A stretch of 9,862 nucleotides of DNA from CANHEE01 sp043777755 (GCA_043777755.1 JAYWHK010000152.1:1-9862); one strand, 5' to 3'. Shown: positions 1 to 7,029, counted from the stretch's first letter. Notes: generated from the letters alone by a model not told the origin. Made by a program: numbers and translations.

Positions 1-49
1 TTATAAAAATAAAATATCAATATTTTACTATAAAAACAAATATTGTTTT

Positions 50-460
50 TTATAATTTTAAAAAATGTTCTGTTTTTAGAAAACTGGAACATCGAGTAAG
101 TAATATCGCCATGCCCTGCATGGAAGACCATTCTTTGTACTTCTTAGGTTCTACTCCAAAATACAACAACCAATTATATGATTGAGCGTGTTTTTTTTCC
201 CACAAGGAATCAAGTAGTATTATGACGTAAATGACAACGATAGTCAATGTTACAAAAATTAGTATCTTTGGATTACGAAAAGGAGCTAATAAAAAATCGC
301 TAATGTCTGAATACTGAATAACATTTATATCGAAAAACCTATACAAACAGCCTTCAAAGACCATTCCAATGAAAACTAAACTAATATAGCCTACACTTAG
401 AGAGGTATTGAAATCTTTTTTTAAGAATTTTATAGCAGCTAAGAAAAAATTTGCTTTCAT
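50..460 (-). CDS. Small two-helix membrane protein of unknown function
   Basis: I do not recognise this protein. From the ATG at 460 it has 136 residues: a short basic amphipathic N-terminus, a hydrophobic helix at about residues 20-40, a polar loop (about 41-64) containing the string YSDISDFLLAPF, a second strong hydrophobic helix at about 65-84, then a charged tail. It is probably an inner-membrane protein with two helices. The frame also opens further upstream with a TTG at 511 (153 residues); I prefer the ATG because it is a normal start and still precedes both helices. It lies 48-99 nt behind hutH on the same strand, depending on the start, with no terminator between, so co-transcription is likely. 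The last 15 or so codons overlap a terminator-like hairpin, and the C-terminal residues (SSFLKTEHFLKL) look less like conserved protein than the rest. A frameshift or 3' truncation near position 110 is possible. Confidence 0.6.
   Translation of the reverse strand: MKANFFLAAIKFLKKDFNTSLSVGYISLVFIGMVFEGCLYRFFDINVIQYSDISDFLLAPFRNPKILIFVTLTIVVIYVIILLDSLWEKKHAQSYNWLLYFGVEPKKYKEWSSMQGMAILLTRCSSFLKTEHFLKL
65..92 (-). terminator. Hairpin plus U-run at the 3' end of the hutH transcript
   Basis: On the minus strand a 6-bp outer stem (87-92 with 65-70, ATGTTC/GAACAT) encloses a small internal loop, a 5-bp inner stem (80-84 with 72-76) and a 3-nt loop. It is followed at once by a run of five to six U residues (65-60). 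This is the layout of an intrinsic terminator, although the stem is AT-rich and interrupted. It sits inside the final codons of the small membrane protein, upstream of that frame's stop codon at 50-52. A second, weaker AT-only hairpin (32-39 with 43-50) follows. Confidence 0.45.
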
Positions 461-530
461 TTTTTTGGGTATAAATACGTTTATAAAATTCCGTAATCTA
501 TTGATAATCAATTTACTAATGACTTTCAGA

Positions 531-554
531 CTTACGACTTATTTGCTTACGACT
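531..554. repeat. Short direct repeat between hutH and the membrane-protein gene
   Basis: The nonamer CTTACGACT occurs at 531-539 and again at 546-554, a 15-nt period. It lies in the short gap after the hutH stop codon. It may be a small tandem slippage product; I see no match to a known regulatory site. Confidence 0.5.
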
Positions 555-559
555 ACTTA

Positions 560-2044
560 TTAATTCTCTCTTAAATAATCAATTGTTAGGTGAATATCTT
601 CACTCAAAATCCTGTCTTGCTCCAAAACAGGAACTATTCTTCTGTAGTTTTGAATGTTACTTTCAATAATAGAAGAAGTGCGAGCAGGACGACGGAATTC
701 TAAGGCTTGCGTAGCCACCATAAATTCTATTGCCAACAATCGCTCTAAATTCTGCACAACTCGATACAGTTTTGTAGCTGCATTTGCCGCCATACTTACA
801 TGGTCTTCTTGTCCATTACAAGAAATAATTGAATCTACAGAAGCTGGAGTACAAAGCTGTTTGTTTTGGCTGGCAATAGAAGCCGCCGTGTATTGCGCAA
901 TCATCATACCCGAATGAAGTCCAGGATGAGGTGTCAAAAAATCAGGTAATCCTCGTTTTCCCGAAATCAATTGATACACTCGACGTTCCGAAATACTTCC
1001 CAATTCTGACAAAGCAATGGCTAAAAAATCCAACACCAAGGCAACAGGTTGCGCATGAAAATTTCCTCCTGACAAAATCATATCTTCCTCTGGAAAAATA
1101 TTGGGATTGTCCGTTACGGCATTCGCTTCGGTCATTAATACCTTTTCGGCATAACTTATTGTATCAGCACTTGCGCCATGAACTTGTGGTACACAACGGA
1201 AAGCGTAAGGATCTTGTACATTATTTTTTTCTTTTTTTGCTATCTCACTGTCTTCCAATAAGTTACGAATTTCTTTTGCCGTCCAAATCTGTCCTTGATG
1301 CGGACGAATCTGGTGTAAAGCAGCTTCAAAAGGACTTAGCCTACAATGAAAAGCATCAACACCAATCGCAGTATTTAAGTTTGCTTGATGCAGCAAACGG
1401 TAGCTTTCCATCAAAGCAAAAAGCCCATAAGCTGTTGAAAACTCTGTTCCATTCAATAACGCCAAGCCTTCTTTTGCCTTCAAGCGAATCGGTTTTGCTT
1501 CCAGAACTTTATAGACAGTATGCGCAGAAAGTCTTGAAGTGCCGTAACGTACTTCTCCCAAACCTACCAAAGGCAACGCCAAATGAGCCAAAGGTGCTAA
1601 ATCACCCGATGCACCAAGCGAACCCAATTGATAAATAACAGGATAGACCTCTTGGTTGTATAAAAAAATCAACTGTTCTACCAATTCTAAACTTACGCCA
1701 CTATGCCCCATCGAAAGTCCTTGAATTTTCAATAACATCATCAGTTTGACAATGGAAGAAGGAACTTCATCGCCAATGCCACAAGCATGAGATTGAATCA
1801 AATTCATCTGCAATTGTTCAATTTCCCCTTCGGAAATCGGAACATCGCACAACGAACCAAATCCTGTATTGATACCATATATCAGGTTTTCAGAATCGTT
1901 TATTTTTTTATGCAAATAATCAAAACAATTGGTAATACGTAGTTTACTATCTTCTGAAAGTGCAAGGGAAACATTGTTTTTAAAAAGATATTGGATTTGG
2001 TCTAAAGTAAGAGGTGTTGGTTGAATGTAATGTACTTCGGGCAT
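560..2044 (-). CDS. hutH: Histidine ammonia-lyase (histidase)
   Basis: The enzyme removes ammonia from L-histidine to give trans-urocanate, the first step of histidine degradation, in the cytosol as a tetramer. The 494 residues match the usual family length of about 500. The electrophilic MIO cofactor forms from Ala145-Ser146-Gly147 in GSLGASGDLAPLAH. Other family residues are present: Tyr56 in YGINTGFGSLC, His86 in the QSHACGIG stretch, Asn198 in LLNGTEF, Gln277/Tyr280/Arg283 in VQDPYAFRC, Phe329 in GGNFH, and Glu413 in the QEDHVSM stretch. The Ser-His pair at 85-86 is typical of histidases; tyrosine and phenylalanine lyases carry other residues there. The ATG at 2044 is supported by a TAnnTTTG box about 47 nt upstream. 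No hutU, hutI, hutG or regulator lies in the window, so it is a stand-alone hut gene here. Family assignment is very safe; histidine as substrate is likely. Confidence 0.95.
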   Translation of the reverse strand: MPEVHYIQPTPLTLDQIQYLFKNNVSLALSEDSKLRITNCFDYLHKKINDSENLIYGINTGFGSLCDVPISEGEIEQLQMNLIQSHACGIGDEVPSSIVKLMMLLKIQGLSMGHSGVSLELVEQLIFLYNQEVYPVIYQLGSLGASGDLAPLAHLALPLVGLGEVRYGTSRLSAHTVYKVLEAKPIRLKAKEGLALLNGTEFSTAYGLFALMESYRLLHQANLNTAIGVDAFHCRLSPFEAALHQIRPHQGQIWTAKEIRNLLEDSEIAKKEKNNVQDPYAFRCVPQVHGASADTISYAEKVLMTEANAVTDNPNIFPEEDMILSGGNFHAQPVALVLDFLAIALSELGSISERRVYQLISGKRGLPDFLTPHPGLHSGMMIAQYTAASIASQNKQLCTPASVDSIISCNGQEDHVSMAANAATKLYRVVQNLERLLAIEFMVATQALEFRRPARTSSIIESNIQNYRRIVPVLEQDRILSEDIHLTIDYLREN

Positions 2045-2090
2045 GAATGTTATAACTAATAATTATGGTTGGTTCTAAATAAAATGTCGG

Positions 2091-2098
2091 CAAAATTA
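2091..2098 (-). promoter_or_regulatory. Putative hutH promoter, -7 box TAATTTTG
   Basis: Read on the minus strand, TAATTTTG matches the Bacteroidota -7 consensus TAnnTTTG exactly and lies 46 nt before the hutH ATG, giving a leader of roughly 40 nt. I see no clear TTTG -33 element at the expected distance upstream, so this is a half-supported promoter. Confidence 0.45.
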
Positions 2099-2139
2099 CG
2101 AAAAACTAAGAAGTATTTCGCACTTTTAGTAAAAAATCT

Positions 2140-2147
2140 TATTTTTG
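2140..2147 (+). promoter_or_regulatory. Putative coaBC operon promoter, -7 box TATTTTTG
   Basis: TATTTTTG matches the Bacteroidota -7 consensus TAnnTTTG. A degenerate -33 element (TTTCG, 2116-2120) lies 19 nt upstream, within the normal spacing range. Transcription would begin around 2152-2155, leaving only a 13-16 nt leader before the ATG at 2168. This would drive coaBC, porD, the FAH gene and the flippase together. Confidence 0.5.
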
Positions 2148-2167
2148 CATAAAAAAATCTTATTTTG

Positions 2168-3355
2168 ATGAAAAATAAAAAAATTATATTGGGTATATCG
2201 GGCAGTATTGCAGCCTACAAAGCCGCAACATTGACTCGTTTGCTCATTAAGGCTGGTGCTGAGGTTCAAGTGCTTATGACGGAATCTGCAACGGCATTCA
2301 TTACGCCGCTGACCCTTTCAACATTGTCAAAAAGACCTGTTCATACTTCTGTTATTTCGGAAGACGGTTGGAACAATCACGTAGAACTTGGGCTTTGGGC
2401 AGATGCAATGATTATTGCTCCCGCAACCGCTACGACGATGGCAAAAATGGCAAACGGAATTTGTGATAACATACTGACTGCCACCTACTTATCTGCACGG
2501 TGTCCTGTTTTTATTGCGCCTGCAATGGATTTGGATATGTGGAAACATCAAGCCACTTTGCGCAATTTGAAACTTTTGCAAAACGATGGCGTTGGTCTGA
2601 TTCCAGTTGGAAATGGCGAGTTGGCGAGTGGTTTGGTTGGCGAAGGTCGTATGGCAGAACCCGAGGAAATTGTACAACATCTCACTCAATTTTTTAATCA
2701 AAAAAATAATTTTTTAAATAAAAAAATATTAATAACGGCTGGCCCAACGTATGAAGCAATCGACCCTGTTCGTTTTGTAGGCAACCGCTCTTCTGGCAAA
2801 ATGGGCGTTGCCATTGCAGAAGAAATTGCCGATAGAGGTGGACAAGTAGAGTTGGTATTGGGCCCTTCCTCTCTAAAAATCAATCATGACAATATCAATG
2901 TGACTCGAGTGGAATCTGCGCAACAAATGTACGAGGCTTGCGTAAAATATTATGGTGAATGTCAAATAGGGATTCTTTCGGCAGCCGTAGCGGATTACCG
3001 CCCGAGTGTCGTAGCTGACCAAAAAATAAAGAAAAAAGATGCGACACTAACCATTGAATTAGAAAAAACAACGGATATTGCGGCTCATTTGGGGAAAACC
3101 AAGCAAGAAAATCAACTTTTGATAGGTTTTGCCTTAGAAACCAACGATGAGCTGGCAAATGCTCAATCAAAATTGGAGCGAAAAAACTTTGATTTCATTG
3201 TTTTAAATTCTTTAAGAGATAGTGGTGCAGGTTTTGCAGGTGATACGAATAAAATTACTATTGTCCACCGACACAATAAAATTGTAAATTTTGAGTTAAA
3301 GAGTAAAAGCGATGTCGCAAAAGACATCGTTAATGAAATTTTTAAAATTAGTTAG
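2168..3355 (+). CDS. coaBC: Bifunctional CoaBC: phosphopantothenoylcysteine synthetase/decarboxylase
   Basis: This two-domain enzyme of coenzyme A synthesis joins 4'-phosphopantothenate to cysteine (CoaB, C-terminal half, CTP-dependent) and decarboxylates the product to 4'-phosphopantetheine (CoaC, N-terminal half, FMN-dependent). The 395 residues are the usual length. CoaC part (about 1-175): flavin-binding GISGSIAAYKA at 9-19, catalytic His71 in NNHVELGLWAD, substrate motif PAMDLDMW at 118-125, and flap ELASGLVGEGRM at 151-162. CoaB part (about 185-395): ITAGPTYEAIDPVRFVGN at 189-206, SSGKMG at 208-213, AAVADYRP at 272-279, KIKKK at 286-290 and FALET at 321-325. Two CoaC positions differ from the E. 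coli enzyme: Asp121 replaces the motif Asn and Ser154 replaces the flap Cys. I take these to be lineage variants rather than signs of decay, since every other motif is intact. I chose the ATG at 2168 over the TTG immediately before it. It is the first gene of the plus-strand run. Confidence 0.96.
   Translation: MKNKKIILGISGSIAAYKAATLTRLLIKAGAEVQVLMTESATAFITPLTLSTLSKRPVHTSVISEDGWNNHVELGLWADAMIIAPATATTMAKMANGICDNILTATYLSARCPVFIAPAMDLDMWKHQATLRNLKLLQNDGVGLIPVGNGELASGLVGEGRMAEPEEIVQHLTQFFNQKNNFLNKKILITAGPTYEAIDPVRFVGNRSSGKMGVAIAEEIADRGGQVELVLGPSSLKINHDNINVTRVESAQQMYEACVKYYGECQIGILSAAVADYRPSVVADQKIKKKDATLTIELEKTTDIAAHLGKTKQENQLLIGFALETNDELANAQSKLERKNFDFIVLNSLRDSGAGFAGDTNKITIVHRHNKIVNFELKSKSDVAKDIVNEIFKIS
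3308..3331 (+). other. Stem-loop in the end of coaBC, just before porD
   Basis: A near-perfect 9-bp stem (AGCGATGTC at 3308-3316 with GACATCGTT at 3323-3331, one G-U pair) closes a 6-nt loop. It lies within the last codons of coaBC, 27 nt before the porD start. No U-run follows, so it is not a standard terminator. It could be an mRNA processing or stability element, or coincidence within coding sequence. Confidence 0.35.
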
Positions 3356-3358
3356 ACA

Positions 3359-4261
3359 ATGAAAAAAATATTTATACTTTTTGCGTTTTTAATGGCTTCT
3401 ATTGCTGCGCAAGCACAAGAGTTAAACGCAACTGTTACCATCAATACTCCAAAATTGGCAAATGTGGACAGAAAAGTTTTTGATGTTTTAAAACAACAAT
3501 TACAGGAATACTTGTCCAATCAAAAATGGACAGACGATGTCTATGAGCCAGAAGAGCGCATTGATGTAAATGTGAATCTTACCATTGATAAAGAGTTGAG
3601 CCCAACAAGTTTTGAGGCAAAATTGACGATTCAAGCCAGTCGCCCTGTGTATAACAGCGACTATGAAACGACTATTTTTATCAATTCTGATGATCAAGTT
3701 AGCTTTAGTTACGAATTGTATCAGCCAATTCAGTATTCACAAACGACATTTACGGATAATTTTTCTGCTATTTTTGCATTTTATGCTTACTATATTATAG
3801 CGATGGATTACGATACATTTAGTCCGCTTGGTGGCGAACCGTATTTTACTCGTGCGCAAGAAATCCAACGTTTAGTACCACAAGGTATTAATAAAGATGG
3901 CTGGCAAGCTGGTACAACAACCCGTAACCGTTATTGGTTGATAGAAAATGCAACGAATCCAAGAATGAAATCTTTCCGTGAAGCGATGTATATGTACCAC
4001 CGTCAAGGTTTGGATATGTTCACCGTGAATCCCGAAGATGCTAAAAATAAATTGGTTCAAGCCTTAGATGACATCAATAAAGCGCACGCCAGCTATCCAA
4101 ATGCACACATGACGACGGTATTCAATACTTCTAAGAGTAACGAATTGGTTGAAATTGGAAAAGGTCTTAACAAACCTCAAAAGTCAAAACTTTTTGAAGT
4201 AATGAGCAAGGTTGATCCTGCCAATATGAACAAATACCAAGCGATTGGGATTAATTTTTAA
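3359..4261 (+). CDS. porD: PorD-like type IX secretion protein (DUF4835)
   Basis: This is an exported protein of the DUF4835 family, which is annotated as PorD of the Bacteroidota type IX secretion system, the outer-membrane route for proteins with Por C-terminal sorting domains. Its exact job in the complex is not established to my knowledge. It has 300 residues, the family norm. A clear signal peptide (MKKIFILFAFLMASIAAQAQ) has a predicted signal peptidase I cut after AQA. There is no lipobox Cys, so the mature protein should be periplasmic or peripheral at the outer membrane. The mature start ELNATVTINT and the following VFDVLKQQLQEYLSNQKWT are the family's characteristic opening; aromatic-rich stretches (AFYAYYIIAMDYDTFSPLGG, residues 139-158) follow. 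It begins 3 nt after the coaBC stop, an order I recall as conserved in Bacteroidota. The usual third member recN does not follow here. Confidence 0.85.
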   Translation: MKKIFILFAFLMASIAAQAQELNATVTINTPKLANVDRKVFDVLKQQLQEYLSNQKWTDDVYEPEERIDVNVNLTIDKELSPTSFEAKLTIQASRPVYNSDYETTIFINSDDQVSFSYELYQPIQYSQTTFTDNFSAIFAFYAYYIIAMDYDTFSPLGGEPYFTRAQEIQRLVPQGINKDGWQAGTTTRNRYWLIENATNPRMKSFREAMYMYHRQGLDMFTVNPEDAKNKLVQALDDINKAHASYPNAHMTTVFNTSKSNELVEIGKGLNKPQKSKLFEVMSKVDPANMNKYQAIGINF

Positions 4262-4272
4262 TAAAAAATAGT

Positions 4273-4881
4273 ATGAAAATTATCTGTATCGGAAGAAATT
4301 ATGTTGCTCATGCGCACGAGCTTCAAAATGAAGTACCAACTTCTCCACTTATTTTTATGAAGCCCCAAACGGCTATTTTGAAAGACGGCGACGCTTTTTA
4401 TCACCCAGAATTTAGCAAAGACATTCACTATGAAGGTGAATTGGTGCTGCGAATTTGTAAAACGGGAAAGCACATTGAGGAAAAATTTGCTGAAAAATAC
4501 TACGACCAAATCACTTATGGCATTGATTTCACAGCACGTGACCTTCAAGATGAATTGAAGAAAAAAGGTCATCCTTGGGAACTTGCCAAAGGCTTTGATG
4601 GCTCGGCAGTCCTTGGGGAATTTGTCAATATCGAAGATTTTAACAAAGAAAACATTGATTTTCAAACTTTTTTGAATGGAAAAATAGTTCAAGATGGTCA
4701 CAGCAATCTGATGATTTATGGTTTTGATTACATCGTAAGTTATGTTTCTAAATTTTTCACTTTGAAACAAGGAGATTTGATTTTTACAGGAACGCCCGCA
4801 GGTGTAGGTCAAGTGAAAATCGGAGATAAAATCGAAGGTTTTATTGAAGGAAAAAAATTATTGGAATGTGAGGTGAAGTAG
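4273..4881 (+). CDS. Fumarylacetoacetate hydrolase (FAH) family protein, short FAHD1-like form
   Basis: This is a metal-dependent cytosolic enzyme of the FAH superfamily, 202 residues, consisting of the catalytic domain only as in FAHD1-type acylpyruvases and oxaloacetate decarboxylases or tautomerases. The visible active-site set is complete. GRNY at 7-10 is followed by His13 and Glu16, matching the FAHD1 catalytic His-Glu pair. Metal ligands are Glu54 and Glu56 (YEGEL) and Asp85 (GIDFTARD). Lys106 lies in AKGFDGS and the TGTPAGVG loop is at 172-179. It probably cleaves or tautomerises a small 2-oxo dicarboxylate or acylpyruvate; sequence alone does not fix the substrate. There are no aromatic-catabolism genes nearby, which argues against a dedicated fumarylacetoacetase role. 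It starts 11 nt after porD and ends 1 nt before the flippase ATG, so it is translated within the same operon. Confidence 0.9.
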   Translation: MKIICIGRNYVAHAHELQNEVPTSPLIFMKPQTAILKDGDAFYHPEFSKDIHYEGELVLRICKTGKHIEEKFAEKYYDQITYGIDFTARDLQDELKKKGHPWELAKGFDGSAVLGEFVNIEDFNKENIDFQTFLNGKIVQDGHSNLMIYGFDYIVSYVSKFFTLKQGDLIFTGTPAGVGQVKIGDKIEGFIEGKKLLECEVK

Positions 4882-4882
4882 T

Positions 4883-6301
4883 ATGCAAAAAACATTTGTA
4901 CTCAATTTAATCCTTCAAATTGCTATTAACCTGATTGTCAAGCCTTTGTACATCTTTGGTGTGGATAGGACTGTAAATAACATTGTAGGTTCAAGCGAGT
5001 ACGGATTTTACTTTTCTTTGCTTAATTTTTCTTATATTTTGCAAATGGTGAATGACTTTGGAATTCAGAATTTTACCAGTAAAACCATGTCCGAGCAACC
5101 AGAAAACGCAAGTAAATATTTTTCTAACTTATTCATTTTCAAACTATTACTAAGTTTTGTTTATTTTTTATTAACCTTCATCATTGCCCTTGGACTTGGT
5201 TACGATGCTGCGCAACTCAAACTGTTGCTTATCTTGACTTTTGTACAAGTCCTAAGTTCTTTTTTCCTTTTTTTTAGAGCCAATTTATCAGGTTTAGGTT
5301 TTTTCAAAACAGATAGTTTCCTTTCTGTCTTTGACCGATTGGGTCTGCTGATATTGTGTGGATTTTTGTTGTGTTATCAATTCATCACTGCCGAAAATGG
5401 TATCTGGATTTTGGCGGTTTCCCAAGGAGTTTCTATGTTATTGGCTTGTTTGATTGCTTATTTTTTTTTAGTAAAAAAAATAAAACACCAATGGCTCGAT
5501 TTCGATTTTGATTTTTTAAAAAAAATAATAAAAGATAGTTTCCCCTTTGCTTTGATTGCCTTACTGATGACTTTTTACACCCGTTCAGATGCGGTGATGT
5601 TGGAAAGATTGCTACAAGACAACGCTACCGAAGCAGGTATTTACGCTTCTTCTTATCGTCTTTTAGACGCTTTAAATTCAGTGACTTTAGTTTTTGGCAC
5701 GCTCCTTTTGCCAATGTTTTCTCAACAAATTAACGCCCAAAAGTCCACAAAACCTTTATTAGAATTAAGCCTTACAATAGTGAGTTTTTTAGGTATTTCA
5801 GCGAGTTTTAGCATTTGTGCTTTTCGAGAGCCGATTGTACAATTGCTTTATCCAAGCGCAACACCTTATTGGGCTGATTTGTTAGGGCTACTCATTTTGA
5901 GTTATATTCCGTTGAGCTTGATGTATGTATTGGGCGCATATTCTACAGCAAAAAATTTACTCCGACCACAACATTACTTGTTTATTGTCATTGCAATGTT
6001 TAATTTTGGTTTGAATTATTTTTTAATTCCTTTTCAAAAAGCCTTGGGTGCAGCGACCACAACATTGCTCACTCAATGTGCTGTTGTGATAGGTTTTTTA
6101 GTCATTAATCAATTTCAGTTAAATTGGATTAAAATATGTAAATCGTTGCTTTACTGCGGTTTATATGGATTTTTTCTTTTTTTTATTCAAAAAAATAATT
6201 GGCATTGGATGGCTCAATTTATCTGTGCTTGCAGTTTTGCTTTACTTTGCGGTGCGGTTTTGTTTGGAAAAGATTTACTCGCCCATCGTTCCAATGATTG
6301 A
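4883..6301 (+). CDS. Wzx-like polysaccharide/lipid-linked oligosaccharide flippase
   Basis: This is an integral inner-membrane protein of 472 residues with about 12-14 hydrophobic helices, in the MOP (MATE/Wzx/MurJ) exporter superfamily. Such proteins flip undecaprenyl-linked sugar units for O-antigen, capsule or exopolysaccharide across the inner membrane. Family signs include the opening helix followed by a SSEYGFYFSLLNFSYI-type segment (37-52). There is also the loop at about 234-262 (RSDAVMLERL then GIYASSYRLL), the recurrent Wzx pattern at the start of the second half. No glycosyltransferase or polymerase gene is adjacent, so the glycan is unknown; a MurJ-type role is less likely because MurJ-specific features are not evident. 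The gene starts 1 nt after the FAH stop, suggesting coupled translation. It contains unusually long T9 and A8 tracts (5461-5480). Its last 27 bp overlap the end of the oppositely oriented rluF gene. Confidence 0.85.
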   Translation: MQKTFVLNLILQIAINLIVKPLYIFGVDRTVNNIVGSSEYGFYFSLLNFSYILQMVNDFGIQNFTSKTMSEQPENASKYFSNLFIFKLLLSFVYFLLTFIIALGLGYDAAQLKLLLILTFVQVLSSFFLFFRANLSGLGFFKTDSFLSVFDRLGLLILCGFLLCYQFITAENGIWILAVSQGVSMLLACLIAYFFLVKKIKHQWLDFDFDFLKKIIKDSFPFALIALLMTFYTRSDAVMLERLLQDNATEAGIYASSYRLLDALNSVTLVFGTLLLPMFSQQINAQKSTKPLLELSLTIVSFLGISASFSICAFREPIVQLLYPSATPYWADLLGLLILSYIPLSLMYVLGAYSTAKNLLRPQHYLFIVIAMFNFGLNYFLIPFQKALGAATTTLLTQCAVVIGFLVINQFQLNWIKICKSLLYCGLYGFFLFFIQKNNWHWMAQFICACSFALLCGAVLFGKDLLAHRSND

Positions 6302-7021
6302 CGCTTCTTCTGTTTTTGAAGAGTTGGCAATGAGTTTATTAATGGTTTCAATTTCTTGTGCAGTAAAATAACGCCACCTTCCTAAAGGTATATTTTTTAG
6401 CGTAATATTCATTATTCGTACCCGTGTAAGTGTGCGAACATTGTAGCCTAAGGCTTCACACATCCGACGAATCTGACGATTCAGTCCTTGCTTTAAAATA
6501 ATCCTAAATTTGAAATCACCTTCTTTTCGTACCTCACATTTTTGTGTAACGGTATCCAAGATATTAACGCCATTGCTCATTTTTTGAACAAAAGTGTCAT
6601 TAATACTTCTGTCCACCGTGACGATGTACTCCTTTTCGTGATTATTACCAGCACGAAGGATTTTATTGACAATATCCCCATCGTTTGTCAAAAAAATAAG
6701 CCCGTCAGAATCCTTATCCAAACGCCCAATTGGAAATATTCGGCTTGGATAGCGCATAAAATCTATCATATTTGCCTTATCTTTGAGGTCTGTGGTGGAC
6801 GTTACGCCACGAGGCTTGTTCAATGCAATATACACCGTAGCGGGTTTTGCTTTGAGTGGTTTTCCGTCAATCTCTACTTTGTCAGTAGGTAAAACACGAT
6901 TTCCTTTTCGAGCAACCTGTTTGTTGATGGTCACACGACCGTCTTCAATTAGCTTATCGGCTTCTCGACGAGAGCAAACACCTGTTTCGCTGATGTATTT
7001 ATTTAAACTTTTATCTTCCAT
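6275..7021 (-). CDS. rluF: 23S rRNA pseudouridine synthase, RluF type
   Basis: This enzyme isomerises a specific uridine of 23S rRNA to pseudouridine; RluF of E. coli modifies U2604. The 248 residues begin with an S4 RNA-binding domain (about 4-60: LNKYISETGVCSRREADKLI) and continue into a RsuA/RluB/E/F-type catalytic domain. The catalytic motif GRLDKDSDGL (99-108) places the nucleophile at Asp102. The segment following it, LTNDGDIVNKILRAGN then HEKEY, is the RluF-type version rather than RluB or RluE. LNRQIRRMCEALGY (179-192) is the other conserved block. The ATG at 7021 has a TATTTTTG box only 8-15 nt upstream, predicting a very short leader. The receptor gene lies 57 bp upstream on the same strand, but the local promoter suggests independent transcription. 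The C-terminal tail after about residue 235 is variable and overlaps the flippase gene. Confidence 0.92.
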   Translation of the reverse strand: MEDKSLNKYISETGVCSRREADKLIEDGRVTINKQVARKGNRVLPTDKVEIDGKPLKAKPATVYIALNKPRGVTSTTDLKDKANMIDFMRYPSRIFPIGRLDKDSDGLIFLTNDGDIVNKILRAGNNHEKEYIVTVDRSINDTFVQKMSNGVNILDTVTQKCEVRKEGDFKFRIILKQGLNRQIRRMCEALGYNVRTLTRVRIMNITLKNIPLGRWRYFTAQEIETINKLIANSSKTEEASIIGTMGE

Positions 7022-7029
7022 TCTGGTTG

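Noticed and set aside
931..1638. 235-codon plus-strand ORF
   Set aside because: It is fully antisense to hutH, whose motifs and length are unambiguous. The translation has no recognisable domain and is explained by codon bias of the real gene.
560..2044. Tyrosine or phenylalanine ammonia-lyase as the identity
   Set aside because: The Ser-His pair at 85-86 and the histidase-like spacing of the other active-site residues favour histidine. It is kept as a minor alternative only.
4258..4812. 184-codon minus-strand ORF
   Set aside because: It lies opposite the FAH-family gene, which has a complete active site. The antisense product shows no family features.
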